Source of the DNA: Aotearoamyces nothofagi | Lineage: Eukaryota > Ascomycota > Leotiomycetes > Leotiales > Tympanidaceae | Reading direction: 5' to 3' | Length of the DNA: 64,000 bases | Assembly (NCBI GenBank): GCA_015345905.1 | Contig: JADDTR010000003.1 | Span: forward strand, 1,240,001 to 1,304,000 | In this document: positions 1 through 8,523 of the stretch, piece by piece | How the letters are laid out: the number at the start of each line of letters is the position of its first letter | How positions within the stretch are numbered: position 1 is the first letter of the stretch | Program-made: the position numbers and the translations under genes | Notes under the pieces: generated by a model | Database searches by the model: none | Told to the model about the DNA's origin: nothing | What the model saw: the letters and a program-made list of their open reading frames with translations, nothing else

Positions 1-270
1 TTCGATTTCGCCGTACTTGCACATCTCGCACCAGAAGTCCTCGTAGAAGGCATCGAAGTGGTTCTGCAGCTGGCTGGCATTCATCTTGTTCTTCGGGTCG
101 TAGGCGGGGTTCTGGTACAGGTTGGGCAGCAGGATGGTCTGGCTGTACGAGGGCTTGACGTGCTTGCGCGAGCAGCGGTCGCCATGTCTGCAGGCGCCGA
201 TCTTGTAGTAGAAGGAACAATTGACCTTGTCCTGCTCTGTGCCGAAGATGGAAGCGAGATAGTTCGCCAT
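1..270 (-). CDS. U2AF1: U2AF small subunit, N-terminal part (cut by window edge)
   Basis: The minus-strand frame from ATG at 270 reads 90 residues without a break to the window edge, starting [20 protein letters not shown]. It has the first CCCH zinc finger of the U2AF35 family (Cys18, Cys27, Cys33, His37, within [11 protein letters not shown]) followed by the start of the U2AF-homology RRM ([10 protein letters not shown] at about 71-80). In this family the protein pairs with the large subunit U2AF65 and reads the AG of the 3' splice site during early spliceosome assembly in the nucleus. The rest of the RRM, the second zinc finger and any RS tail lie outside the window. Length and motif spacing match the family closely, so the identity is firm. 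Confidence 0.95.
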   Translation of the reverse strand, partial: MANYLASIFGTEQDKVNCSFYYKIGACRHGDRCSRKHVKPSYSQTILLPNLYQNPAYDPKNKMNASQLQNHFDAFYEDFWCEMCKYGEIE

Positions 271-835
271 GGTGGTTGTCTGTGGGAGGTATCTTATCGT
301 GAGCGTGCTGTGTTGTGTTGTGGCGGTTGTATGGGATCGTGTCTGGGGAGATTTTTGGAGGCGCAATTGTTCGTGATATCAATGCTCGGCGGCGAGAATA
401 TCAAATCTGGCTTAGTGGCTGGGAGCCTTGCGTTGCTGACTAATTTGGGATCGGGATCATTCCAGAACGCTTCGGAATCCCGACTACAAGATAACGTGAC
501 TTGCTACCTACGTTCACTGATACTTGAATGGTTTAGTAGATCTTTCTGACTTTGTTTGACTGTCTTATGATGGCTGCTATTCTGGCCCATGAGCAATTGT
601 TTGATCAACTAAGTGGCTGCCATTTACCACCTGAACGCCCTGCTCTGAATGACAAACAAACTCCTGATATCCGCATATTAAGAAGCCGACGTTGGCCTCA
701 AAGCTCAGTAACGGAGGGTTTCAAATGTGATGAAGCATCCATGATTCTCTTATCACATACCTCAGCAAAAACCTGATGGTCCCTTAACGTTCCCTCTTTT
801 CTCCGTATGTGTCAATGCACATCGTATCTATATCT
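271..835. other. Intergenic: upstream of U2AF small subunit, downstream of DUF4185 gene
   Basis: Holds the promoter and leader of the U2AF gene and the 3' flank of the DUF4185 gene; both are transcribed leftward. Short open frames here have no family resemblance. No RNA gene or repeat recognised. Confidence 0.5.
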
Positions 836-3106
836 TCAAGATATGACACAGCAACCACCCTTTTTCTTCTCATCCTCTGCAAGCTCCATTTCCTCCATAA
901 TTTGTGCATCGCTACGAGGTCTAATCATCTCCAAGGTCTTTGCGAATTCAAGCTTCACAGCTACTACGTTTCCACTCGGGCTTCCCTCGCTCCAGGTGAT
1001 CATCAGCTGCTGGTCTTCCTCCTTGAAAGCCCATGGGTGTGGGTAGATGCAGTATCGATACGATTGATCTGCCACTGGTTTTAGTGGGAAGGCATCAATT
1101 ATGGGGGCTGTAATATATGGCCCCTCAAGTCGTGCAGCTGCACCGAAAAGCACTTTGTTGTCACCAAAGCGTGAGCAGCCGACAAACACCCAGGAGTGGC
1201 GTGCGCTGTGGAACAAGTCTGACTTGTAGATGGCACCGTGCAGCATGTCCTTCATGACTGGCTGCACCTTCTGGATGTCCGCCTGGTACGATTCGCCGTC
1301 CCAGTAGCTGTATTTGCTTCGCTCGAGAATCCACTCAACCTTAACACGTGCAAGCATGACGTCCCTGAAGTTGGGAGCATGACCGAAGAGGTAAACCATC
1401 CCCTTGTGAGAGAAGGCGCAGAAGGTTCCAAAGGCCGGCTCATCCTTCTATTATTTTGTTAGATCTTGATCTATATCTTTATTTATGGAGATGCTTACCT
1501 GGAAGAGAACATTATCCTTTGGGAGGCGCTCAGTGACAAACTTGTGGGTTATCTGATCATGATAAACCTTTACCGCCCCGGTGTACCGGTATTTCTGCTC
1601 CCCAGTGGCCTTGAACTATTGTATGGTGTCAGTAAATTGATCAACGATATAAATCTGCTAAGCTAATTGAGGTACAGAATTGCAGTAAAAGCTAACATCG
1701 ATAGCTGATGGCAGCCTTTTAGGTAGATAAAAAGATGTGATAGAATATTCCCAAGGCTGCGTCTTGACTTGCGGCCTGGTATGCCCGCTGTTGGTGGGGT
1801 TTGAAAGCAGAAAATATAAAAGACAAAGCTGCCGATGTGTGATTGGGATACATGACTTGAGCATTGAACGCTCGTCAGATGCCGACAAAAGCTTTTCAGA
1901 CGATCCGAGAGCCCTTGCAACAAAGCAAAGTGGGATGGAGGTAACTCGTTGCTTTACTGAAACTAAAGCCGTTGTCATCGTTCAGATTCTTGTCACCCGC
2001 GGCTGTTACGCCACTGATGCTAGAATTAGACGTCACCTGAGAGTTTGTTGCTGTTTAAGAGTTTGTTGCCACGACACGCTCCGTTGCGAACTTTTAGGAG
2101 TGTATATAATCAAATGAGATAAGTTTACTTACGTGGGTATGCTTTTGGTAGAAGCCCCACCCAGAAGCAATCCCAGCGATTGGCTCCCCAAACTGGACCA
2201 CACCACCGAAGCACCGCAATGATGTCCGCTTTCCAGGCTGGGTCTCCTCGTCTGCCTGTAATTGAAGGAATGATGGCACGGAGCCATCATTCGCAAGATC
2301 GACATATGATGACACCGTGGGCTGTTCGCGGGCTGGGATGGTGGCAGCAGTTGAGGAGGTAGTAGCAACGAACCTGCCAAAAGCATCGTAGGCATATGTG
2401 TCGCCGAAGGTGATGATTATAGAGTCACCAAGTACTGATGACCGCCCAATGTTCCTGGGATACGAACATCCATTGCCTAGAAAAACGTTGTCATCAGTAA
2501 CTGACAAGGTGAAGTTTGCTGAGGGAGATCTGGCATATGAATATTGTGACGGGAAGGAACACGCATGTGAGATTCTGTCAAAGTTTGATTCTTTATATAC
2601 CCAAATCTTGAAGCAGATATAATCCCTTTCGTCAATAACTGACAATTGCTTTTCGCCAGGTCCAGGAGGGTGAAGGCCTAGGGCTTCCGATCCATGGAAA
2701 AAGCTTATGTCAATCATTGACGAAAGGTTTTATAACAGCTTCAGAGAGCAGAGTCTCGGAACCCATGTCCCCTCTCATTTCCTTTCGTCAGTAACTGAAG
2801 GATGTTTATGCCAGGGCGTCAGGACGCCGAGACACTAGGGCGCCGAGACACTAGGACACCAGGATGGGGAAGTTGAGAACCTGACGACTGCGATCCATTT
2901 CAAACCCTTGCGTCAATTACTGACGAAAGCTTTTTCAACGGGGCCAGTTTCAGAGAGATATGAAGTGCTAAAGTCTACTTACTGTCCCTGATATATCCCA
3001 AAGTCTCAACTGACACGACCTGGGGAGGCCAGCGCGCAAAACAGCGAACCCCGTGCTCGGGTGCTTCGACAGTGCTTTGATTGCTTGTGGGGATCGTCGA
3101 CGACAT
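836..3106 (-). CDS. DUF4185-like protein with C-terminal CaaX box
   Basis: Four exons fit in phase: 3106-2983, 2476-2133, 1615-1499, 1447-836, giving 398 residues. The start MSSTIPTSNQST is the first ATG of the open frame. The motifs VETLGYIRDS, GDSIIITFGDTYAYDAFGRF (about 54-74) and GMVYLFGHAPNFRD resemble the beta-propeller-like DUF4185 family, which has an FGDT signature and no established activity. No signal peptide is seen. The C-terminus is AEDEKKKGGCCVIS: a lysine run, an extra Cys and a CVIS box, as in farnesylated and palmitoylated Ras proteins, so I infer a protein tethered to the cytosolic face of a membrane. Introns 1 and 2 are 506 and 517 nt, while intron 3 is 51 nt; intron 1 is packed with palindromes. 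Family name is moderately sure, lipidation is inference. Confidence 0.72.
2488..2930. repeat. Five copies of a GTCA-N5-TGAC palindrome inside intron 1
   Basis: Imperfect inverted repeats lie at about 2488-2509, 2625-2645, 2705-2727, 2781-2801 and 2906-2930. The shared core is CGTCAaTnAcTGACG, often extended to CTTTCGTCA...TGACGAAAG. Spacing is 75-140 bp and the DNA between copies does not look related. A short direct repeat (CGCCGAGACACTAGG, twice) lies near 2825-2855. Confidence 0.75.
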
Positions 3107-3293
3107 GCTGTCTGGATATTTCGAAGTTTGCGTTATGGCTGTGATGTTGTTGTGAAATCGAATTGGTGTGTGTGAACAGATCGAAGTTTTGAATATTTAT
3201 ACTCGGTACGAACTGACGAGAGGAAATTCCGCGCCGTATCTCCGGACCTCACTTTTGGAACAAGGTACTTTATAATGATCTGATATGGTCTAT

Positions 3294-4642
3294 CTAGAGC
3301 TCTGCAGCCAACACCTTAAATGCTTGAAGTAAATCATCTCGGAGATCCTCCCACCCTTCAATGCCTAAACTGATACGTAGAAGGCGTTTATCAATTGTAG
3401 AATCTGTCATGGTCCTCCATTCGATCAAACTCTCAATTCCACCCAAGCTGGTAGCATGATGGAAAAGAGCTAGTTTGCTTGGAAGCTTCCGTGCCAGGTC
3501 TTCACTCTTCATACATATAGAAAACACTGGCCCATATCCGTTTGGCATCTGCCTCTTCAGCCAACCATCCTTAAGGTCATCTTCTTGCAAACTGGCATGC
3601 TCAATGCTCGCCACAACATTACGGATGATTTTGCTATTGCCAGGACTCAATGTTGCAGTGCCATCATGGCTCAACTCTTTCTCCGGGTGCAGAGCAGCAT
3701 CTAGCCATCCTACCAGCTTACCAACATTATAAGACTGTCTCTCAACCCGAATTTCCAGCGTTCTCAAACTCCTAATACCTAGCCACCCCTCCATTGATCC
3801 CATCACATTGCCTAGATTGGTTCGTTCATCCTTCAATGTATCAAACCACCCCTCATCCACTCGTGCAGGGTTCACAGCTAAGATTCCACATAGCATATCC
3901 GAATGGCCACCAAAGTACTTTGTTCCACTATGCATCACAATATCTGCGCCCCACAGAAACGGATCTTGCAATGGTGGAGGACCAAAAGTTGCATCAACTG
4001 TCAAAAATGCTCCTCTTGAATGGGCCTTTTCTGCATAAGCTTTTAAATTCCGTGCTATGCCGGTCGGATTCAAGGGAGTCTCGACATGGACAATATCACC
4101 AGCCTGAAGTTCTTCAGCTGGGCAATCTAGGTCGAGTTTCTTGAGACCCGTCAATTTCGTATGGATGTCAATAACACCGTGACATCCGTGGTAACCGCCG
4201 CCAATAGCGATGCGTTTAGGGTTGAGGAGGACAAGCAGCGCATGGAAAGCGGACAGGCCAGAGGCGTAGGATACAACAGGTCCTTTGAGCAGAGTGGATA
4301 GAATTGCTTCAAACCGGGTTGTGTTGGGCGCGGTGTGGCGGGAGTAGATGTGGCCATCGTACTCGAACGGCTCCTTGTATTATGGTTAGCTTGTTACTGT
4401 ATGTTGCGAGATGGAGAGCTCACGCCTCGCCCGTAGAGTGGCTTAAGATCATCCGGGTTCCTGGAGTAGCGGAAGGTGGTGGATACATGCATTGCCGGGG
4501 CTACATCCTGGCCAGCATTGAGGTAGTCATCCGCATGTACAGCCTGAGATGAGAGGGAAAGCTTGGATATGGCTTCAGACGGCGTGTGGTCTTTTCGATC
4601 TTCTTCTTCTGCAGCGTTTGCGCCATTGTTAATGGAAGACAT
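3294..4642 (-). CDS. Cys/Met-metabolism PLP-dependent enzyme (cystathionine beta-lyase-like)
   Basis: Two exons, 4642-4424 and 4373-3294, with a 50-nt intron, encode 432 residues. The fold-type I transsulfuration family is clear: AMHVSTTFRYS near the N-terminus, SYASGLSAFHALL for the cofactor phosphate pocket, VETPLNPTG, and DIVMHSGTKYFGGHSD, in which Lys225 should form the Schiff base with pyridoxal phosphate. Family members make or cleave the C-S bond of cystathionine or related thioethers in the cytosol. The extended N-terminus (SKLSLSSQAVHADDYLNAG) and overall layout recall the yeast YHR112C-type paralogue rather than classical Str3 or Cys3, so the exact substrate is uncertain. It is followed by DUF4185 and preceded by MLH2 on the same strand, with no functional link visible. 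Confidence 0.88.
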
Positions 4643-5466
4643 GCTCTCTATATTTTTTAAATAGCAGAATCAAGGAACTCTATGGTAAAAAGAAATCTAT
4701 ACAGTTGTCACAAAAGTACGCACGATTTACAAAAAGTATGATGGTTGTAGGAACTGTGCCGGCTATCGGACACCAATTCCTCTGGCTCGTATTGCATCAT
4801 CCTTTAGCATCATCGCTGCCCTGCGCCTTGCCAATCAATGCGAACACACTAAACCTTAAAATTTAGCGAACTGCTCCCGCGCCTTGGCAATATCAGATCC
4901 ACTGACGCCCAAAAAAGTATATTGTGAACAATGTCCAAGTTCAAAAATATAGAGAGGAAAAATGGCAAAAATCTAATGTGCTTATATGGTCTCGCACTTA
5001 TTAGATAAACTCTGCCTGTACTATGAGGCTGGTTTTGTCACATCGCCAGCTGGTGCTCAGTTGTCGAGACAGACTGGACCAGGGAGGAATTATCCTTGCT
5101 TAACCTTCTTCCTGTACCAAACCACGCTGGGAGTTGTTAAAGCAATTATGGCTTATTGTAATATATGTAGTTCACGCATTCCTGGGCAAGCAAGAAGCGA
5201 GCATAGCATCTATTCTATATGCATATTTCAATGAACCTACGGAACATTGACTGTAGCTTTATGACTCTGCAGCCATGGCAGACTACTACTTGCACTCAGA
5301 ACTTTTTCTAATGGGATATATGACATAGTTAAATGATTTGTTTATTGTCGACTCAAAATGTCTGCGAAATGCAACCCAGCCGCTAAAGCCAAATGGGTAT
5401 CTTCCAAGAAAAGCAAGAGCCGAACACCAGGAACACCGAGCACCGAGCAACCTTCCGCTTGAGCTA
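4643..5466. other. Intergenic between MLH2-type gene and PLP enzyme
   Basis: Upstream region of the PLP enzyme and 3' flank of the MutL homologue. Open frames here are short and without recognisable domains; no repeats or RNA genes seen. Confidence 0.45.
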
Positions 5467-8133
5467 CTATCCACTCGCCATTCTACCTAAATCTGCCAAA
5501 TCAACCTCTACATTACATTTCTCACCCATCACTGTTTCCATCCACATATTCACCACTTCTTCAAGCTCCTTTTTCACCATTGGAATCTCAGCAGGCCTTA
5601 TTTTCAGCCCTAAGGTCTGATTGCCAGACTTGGAATACTCGTCATATTGAGAGAGCGTTTTCAACACTTGACCGACAGTTTCCAAATCAACCTCGACCTT
5701 TTGAACCAAATTATGGAGTTTTAGCTTCTCAGGAACCGTCTCGAGTGGCAACAACATCGTCTTAGCTCTTTTTAACTTATGCCCTGAGCTGTACTGGGTA
5801 AGAGGGCCAGATATGGACTTCTGGTGTCTCATCAAGTATGCTCGCGGATCGCCATCCTGAAGAGCCGACCGGCCTGATTTCTCCTCTTTCCCTACCTCCT
5901 CGAGGATAGAAGGTATCTGCTGTGTATTTAAAGTAGCTATGACGGCATTGTACCGATTTCTGTGTGGCGATGGCTCTGGTGATCGAGGTTCGTGAATGGA
6001 AACTTTCTCTGCTGATACTCTCGAGGCGCGCATTTCGTCACGAAGCTTGCGAGTTGCTTTCTCTTTTCGTCCTTCGAAATCGAGAGCATCATTAATTTCG
6101 GCCTGTAATGTTGGATGTTCTATGGTAGAATCGATTGGGGTAAACCGAGGAGGTTCACTGATAACTAAATTTAGTTCCTTAGGACCACATTGGATAATAG
6201 TTGGCCGTTGATCTCTTAGCAACGGTGACACAAACGGCTTATTCGGCCCTCTTTCTTTCCTTGAAACTTTTCGCTCTTGTGTGGCAGGAGGCGACCATGG
6301 TGTCCTAAGTGGAATTGAAGTTGCTGCAATGAAGCCATCTAGGCTTGAGTATTGATGCTCCTCAATGTCTGATTGAGCTAGCCCATTTCGACCCAGTTCA
6401 GATGATGGGCAACTTGACTGAGGATTCCCATCGCTATGAGGGCCACTTCGTGGTTTCATCCAAGATTGAATGGACCTTTGCAAACGATCGTATTCAGGAA
6501 ATATATGGTGCGAAAGAGCTCCCGATGTTCTTGAAAGGGCATCTCCGGGAGAAGATAGAGGATGAGGTGATTGACATGATGAGGCAGCGATCTTGAAAGG
6601 TACCACCGCTTTCTTAATTATACCAAAGTCCTGAGTTTCCCTATCCGTGATAGGGGTGTTGAGTCTCGCAATAACCCATGGGTTGAGGCCATTTTTTGCG
6701 TTGAGTGGCTCTTCATTAGAAACTGGACTCCCCACGGAATCATAACTACTCGGACGAGGTTGAGATGCGTCATACATGTCAACCTCTCCACTATAATCTG
6801 TGGACATGTTGAATCCCCAATTACGCTTGCCACCGTCATGCAGAGTGTCCATAGGCTCCGTATTATCAATGACCAAGTCCTCTTCTGGTTCGATGTGCTC
6901 ACTTTCTGATTGATGGGATGCCGTCTCATCTCCGCGTTGTTGTTCAATAGAAGGCTGTGGGCGCATAAGATCTGAAGGACTCTCATTATAAATTCCCCAA
7001 GCTAGTGGTACCTCATCGCCCCTGTTCTGATTTACTGACTGGCCATACACACTCTTAAACAGCTTCTCGACCGAACTAAGGAGTCGATCCTCGTTTTCGA
7101 ACAATACATCGTCCTTCGCCGGCTCTACATTCAGATCATAACTGCCAATAGGGCAAAATATGTTCAGGTATATGAAAGGGTCTTTTAGCTTCTCTGATAT
7201 TGTTTCAGCAGCGGTACGTCGGATATATGCTTTATAAGAGCCAATAATCTTCTTCACTATGCCTTTTGTGGAAGCTACCGGTCTCGAGTCTATAGCCACA
7301 TAGGCACCCTTGCCAACTTTCGAGAAGTCAGCATTTGGTTTAGGTAAGAAAGCCTGAATCAAAAACTCGGAACCGTCTCGTCTTCGTGAGGTGTCGTTGG
7401 ACAAAACTTCAGCATCAAATGGACCAGAGATTACTATGGATCTTTTGATGCATTGAGTTGCGGTATCTCTCCCAATGACCTGAGAGACCACCTCTTTTAT
7501 TCCATCATTCGGGCGAGGAGAAACCGACCAGTTTCCTTTGCTGCTTTTTAGCACTTTCAAACTAAATCTAACGTTTAACCTCGCGAGCGCATATGACTGT
7601 ATAATATCCTTGATCTTTACCAACGTCTTTGAAGCATCCTTCAAAGCCGTCTGCTTTCTAACTGGCAACCTTGTGAGGTAATTGATAACGCATACAGTTG
7701 TACCCACTGGATGTGATGACAAGGACTGGCTTGCAACGCCTCCAGGAGCTTTCAGCTTGACAGTAAAGGCGACAGATTCACCGTCGGTGCGTGTAGTAAT
7801 TGCCACTTCCCCAAGCTGTACTGCACTTGCAAGGGCTTGACCACGAAACCCAAGACTTTGACCTCCTATAGTTCTCAGCTCCTCAAAGCTTGTTAATTTG
7901 CTGGTATAGCCGTGTCTCCCTAGAGCGTCGAGATCTTCCGGCGCGATCCCGTGACCGTTATCGCGGACCTCAATTTTATCAATTGTGTTGTCTGAGACGA
8001 TGACATCAATGGAGGTCGCCCTTGCATCAATCGCATTATCAATGAGTTCTTTGACGAGGGACGCGGTGGTAGTAAGGACTTGTGAGGAGCCAAGGATGTG
8101 CACAGTCGATGGTGGAAGTGCTTCTATTGGCAT
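5467..8133 (-). CDS. MLH2: MutL-family mismatch repair protein, MLH2/PMS1 type
   Basis: A single exon of 888 residues from ATG at 8133. The GHKL ATPase domain is at the N-terminus: KELIDNAIDA (Glu29, the expected catalytic base, and Asn33 for Mg), DNGHGI (58-63) and GFRGQALAS (from 95). A transducer domain follows to about residue 340, then a long low-complexity linker and a short C-terminal dimerisation region. I find no DQHA-x2-E-x4-E endonuclease motif, which excludes the MLH3 and yeast Pms1 (human PMS2) branches and fits Mlh2/human PMS1, an accessory partner of Mlh1 in mismatch repair and recombination. Motif III reads GFRGQA where most MutL proteins have GFRGEA. It is divergent from valyl-tRNA synthetase across about 390 bp. 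Confidence 0.87.
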   Translation of the reverse strand: MPIEALPPSTVHILGSSQVLTTTASLVKELIDNAIDARATSIDVIVSDNTIDKIEVRDNGHGIAPEDLDALGRHGYTSKLTSFEELRTIGGQSLGFRGQALASAVQLGEVAITTRTDGESVAFTVKLKAPGGVASQSLSSHPVGTTVCVINYLTRLPVRKQTALKDASKTLVKIKDIIQSYALARLNVRFSLKVLKSSKGNWSVSPRPNDGIKEVVSQVIGRDTATQCIKRSIVISGPFDAEVLSNDTSRRRDGSEFLIQAFLPKPNADFSKVGKGAYVAIDSRPVASTKGIVKKIIGSYKAYIRRTAAETISEKLKDPFIYLNIFCPIGSYDLNVEPAKDDVLFENEDRLLSSVEKLFKSVYGQSVNQNRGDEVPLAWGIYNESPSDLMRPQPSIEQQRGDETASHQSESEHIEPEEDLVIDNTEPMDTLHDGGKRNWGFNMSTDYSGEVDMYDASQPRPSSYDSVGSPVSNEEPLNAKNGLNPWVIARLNTPITDRETQDFGIIKKAVVPFKIAASSCQSPHPLSSPGDALSRTSGALSHHIFPEYDRLQRSIQSWMKPRSGPHSDGNPQSSCPSSELGRNGLAQSDIEEHQYSSLDGFIAATSIPLRTPWSPPATQERKVSRKERGPNKPFVSPLLRDQRPTIIQCGPKELNLVISEPPRFTPIDSTIEHPTLQAEINDALDFEGRKEKATRKLRDEMRASRVSAEKVSIHEPRSPEPSPHRNRYNAVIATLNTQQIPSILEEVGKEEKSGRSALQDGDPRAYLMRHQKSISGPLTQYSSGHKLKRAKTMLLPLETVPEKLKLHNLVQKVEVDLETVGQVLKTLSQYDEYSKSGNQTLGLKIRPAEIPMVKKELEEVVNMWMETVMGEKCNVEVDLADLGRMASG

Positions 8134-8523
8134 GATGCCTCTGGGGTTAAGAAGCCCAAGAAAATACAGAATAAATGATCAGCATCCCGAACGAGATTTT
8201 TACATTCTCCATGCACCATCTACTCGTGATTTATCTTTTTGTAAGGGCTTCAAAGGAAGAGGCAAAAGGTATATACCGTCTAGGATGAATTATTGGTGCC
8301 TCAGGTTCTTATCAGTGACCGAATACTTGAGTACAAGAAATCTAGACTTTTCGCAAACATACAGCCCCAAGCGTTGACTCACGTCGTGCCCGCCGCGACG
8401 GATTGAAATTATCAACACCCCAACCTCAGAATAAACACCGTTAAGACGTCTAAGATTCTTACTAGAGCGCTTTGGGTGCGCAAGACACCTTTCGCGAGAT
8501 CTTTCAAAATACCACGAGCCAGA
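8134..8523. promoter_or_regulatory. Divergent promoter region, MLH2-type gene / VAS1
   Basis: Short shared upstream region for two divergently transcribed genes. Its right part (8407-8523) is an open leader in frame with VAS1; see the separate entry. No clear TATA box is seen. Confidence 0.5.
8407..8523 (+). other. In-frame 5' extension of VAS1 coding a presequence-like peptide without ATG
   Basis: Directly upstream of the VAS1 ATG the same frame stays open for 39 codons back to a TGA at 8404. The last part reads TSKILTRALWVRKTPFARSF then KIPRAR, rich in Arg/Lys with no acidic residues, as expected of a mitochondrial targeting presequence. The stretch has no ATG. An ACG at 8446 has A at -3 (AAG ACG) and is a candidate non-AUG start; ATT at 8455 is another. 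Yeast makes mitochondrial and cytosolic ValRS from one gene, and ALA1 and GRS1 are known to use non-AUG starts. Confidence 0.55.
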
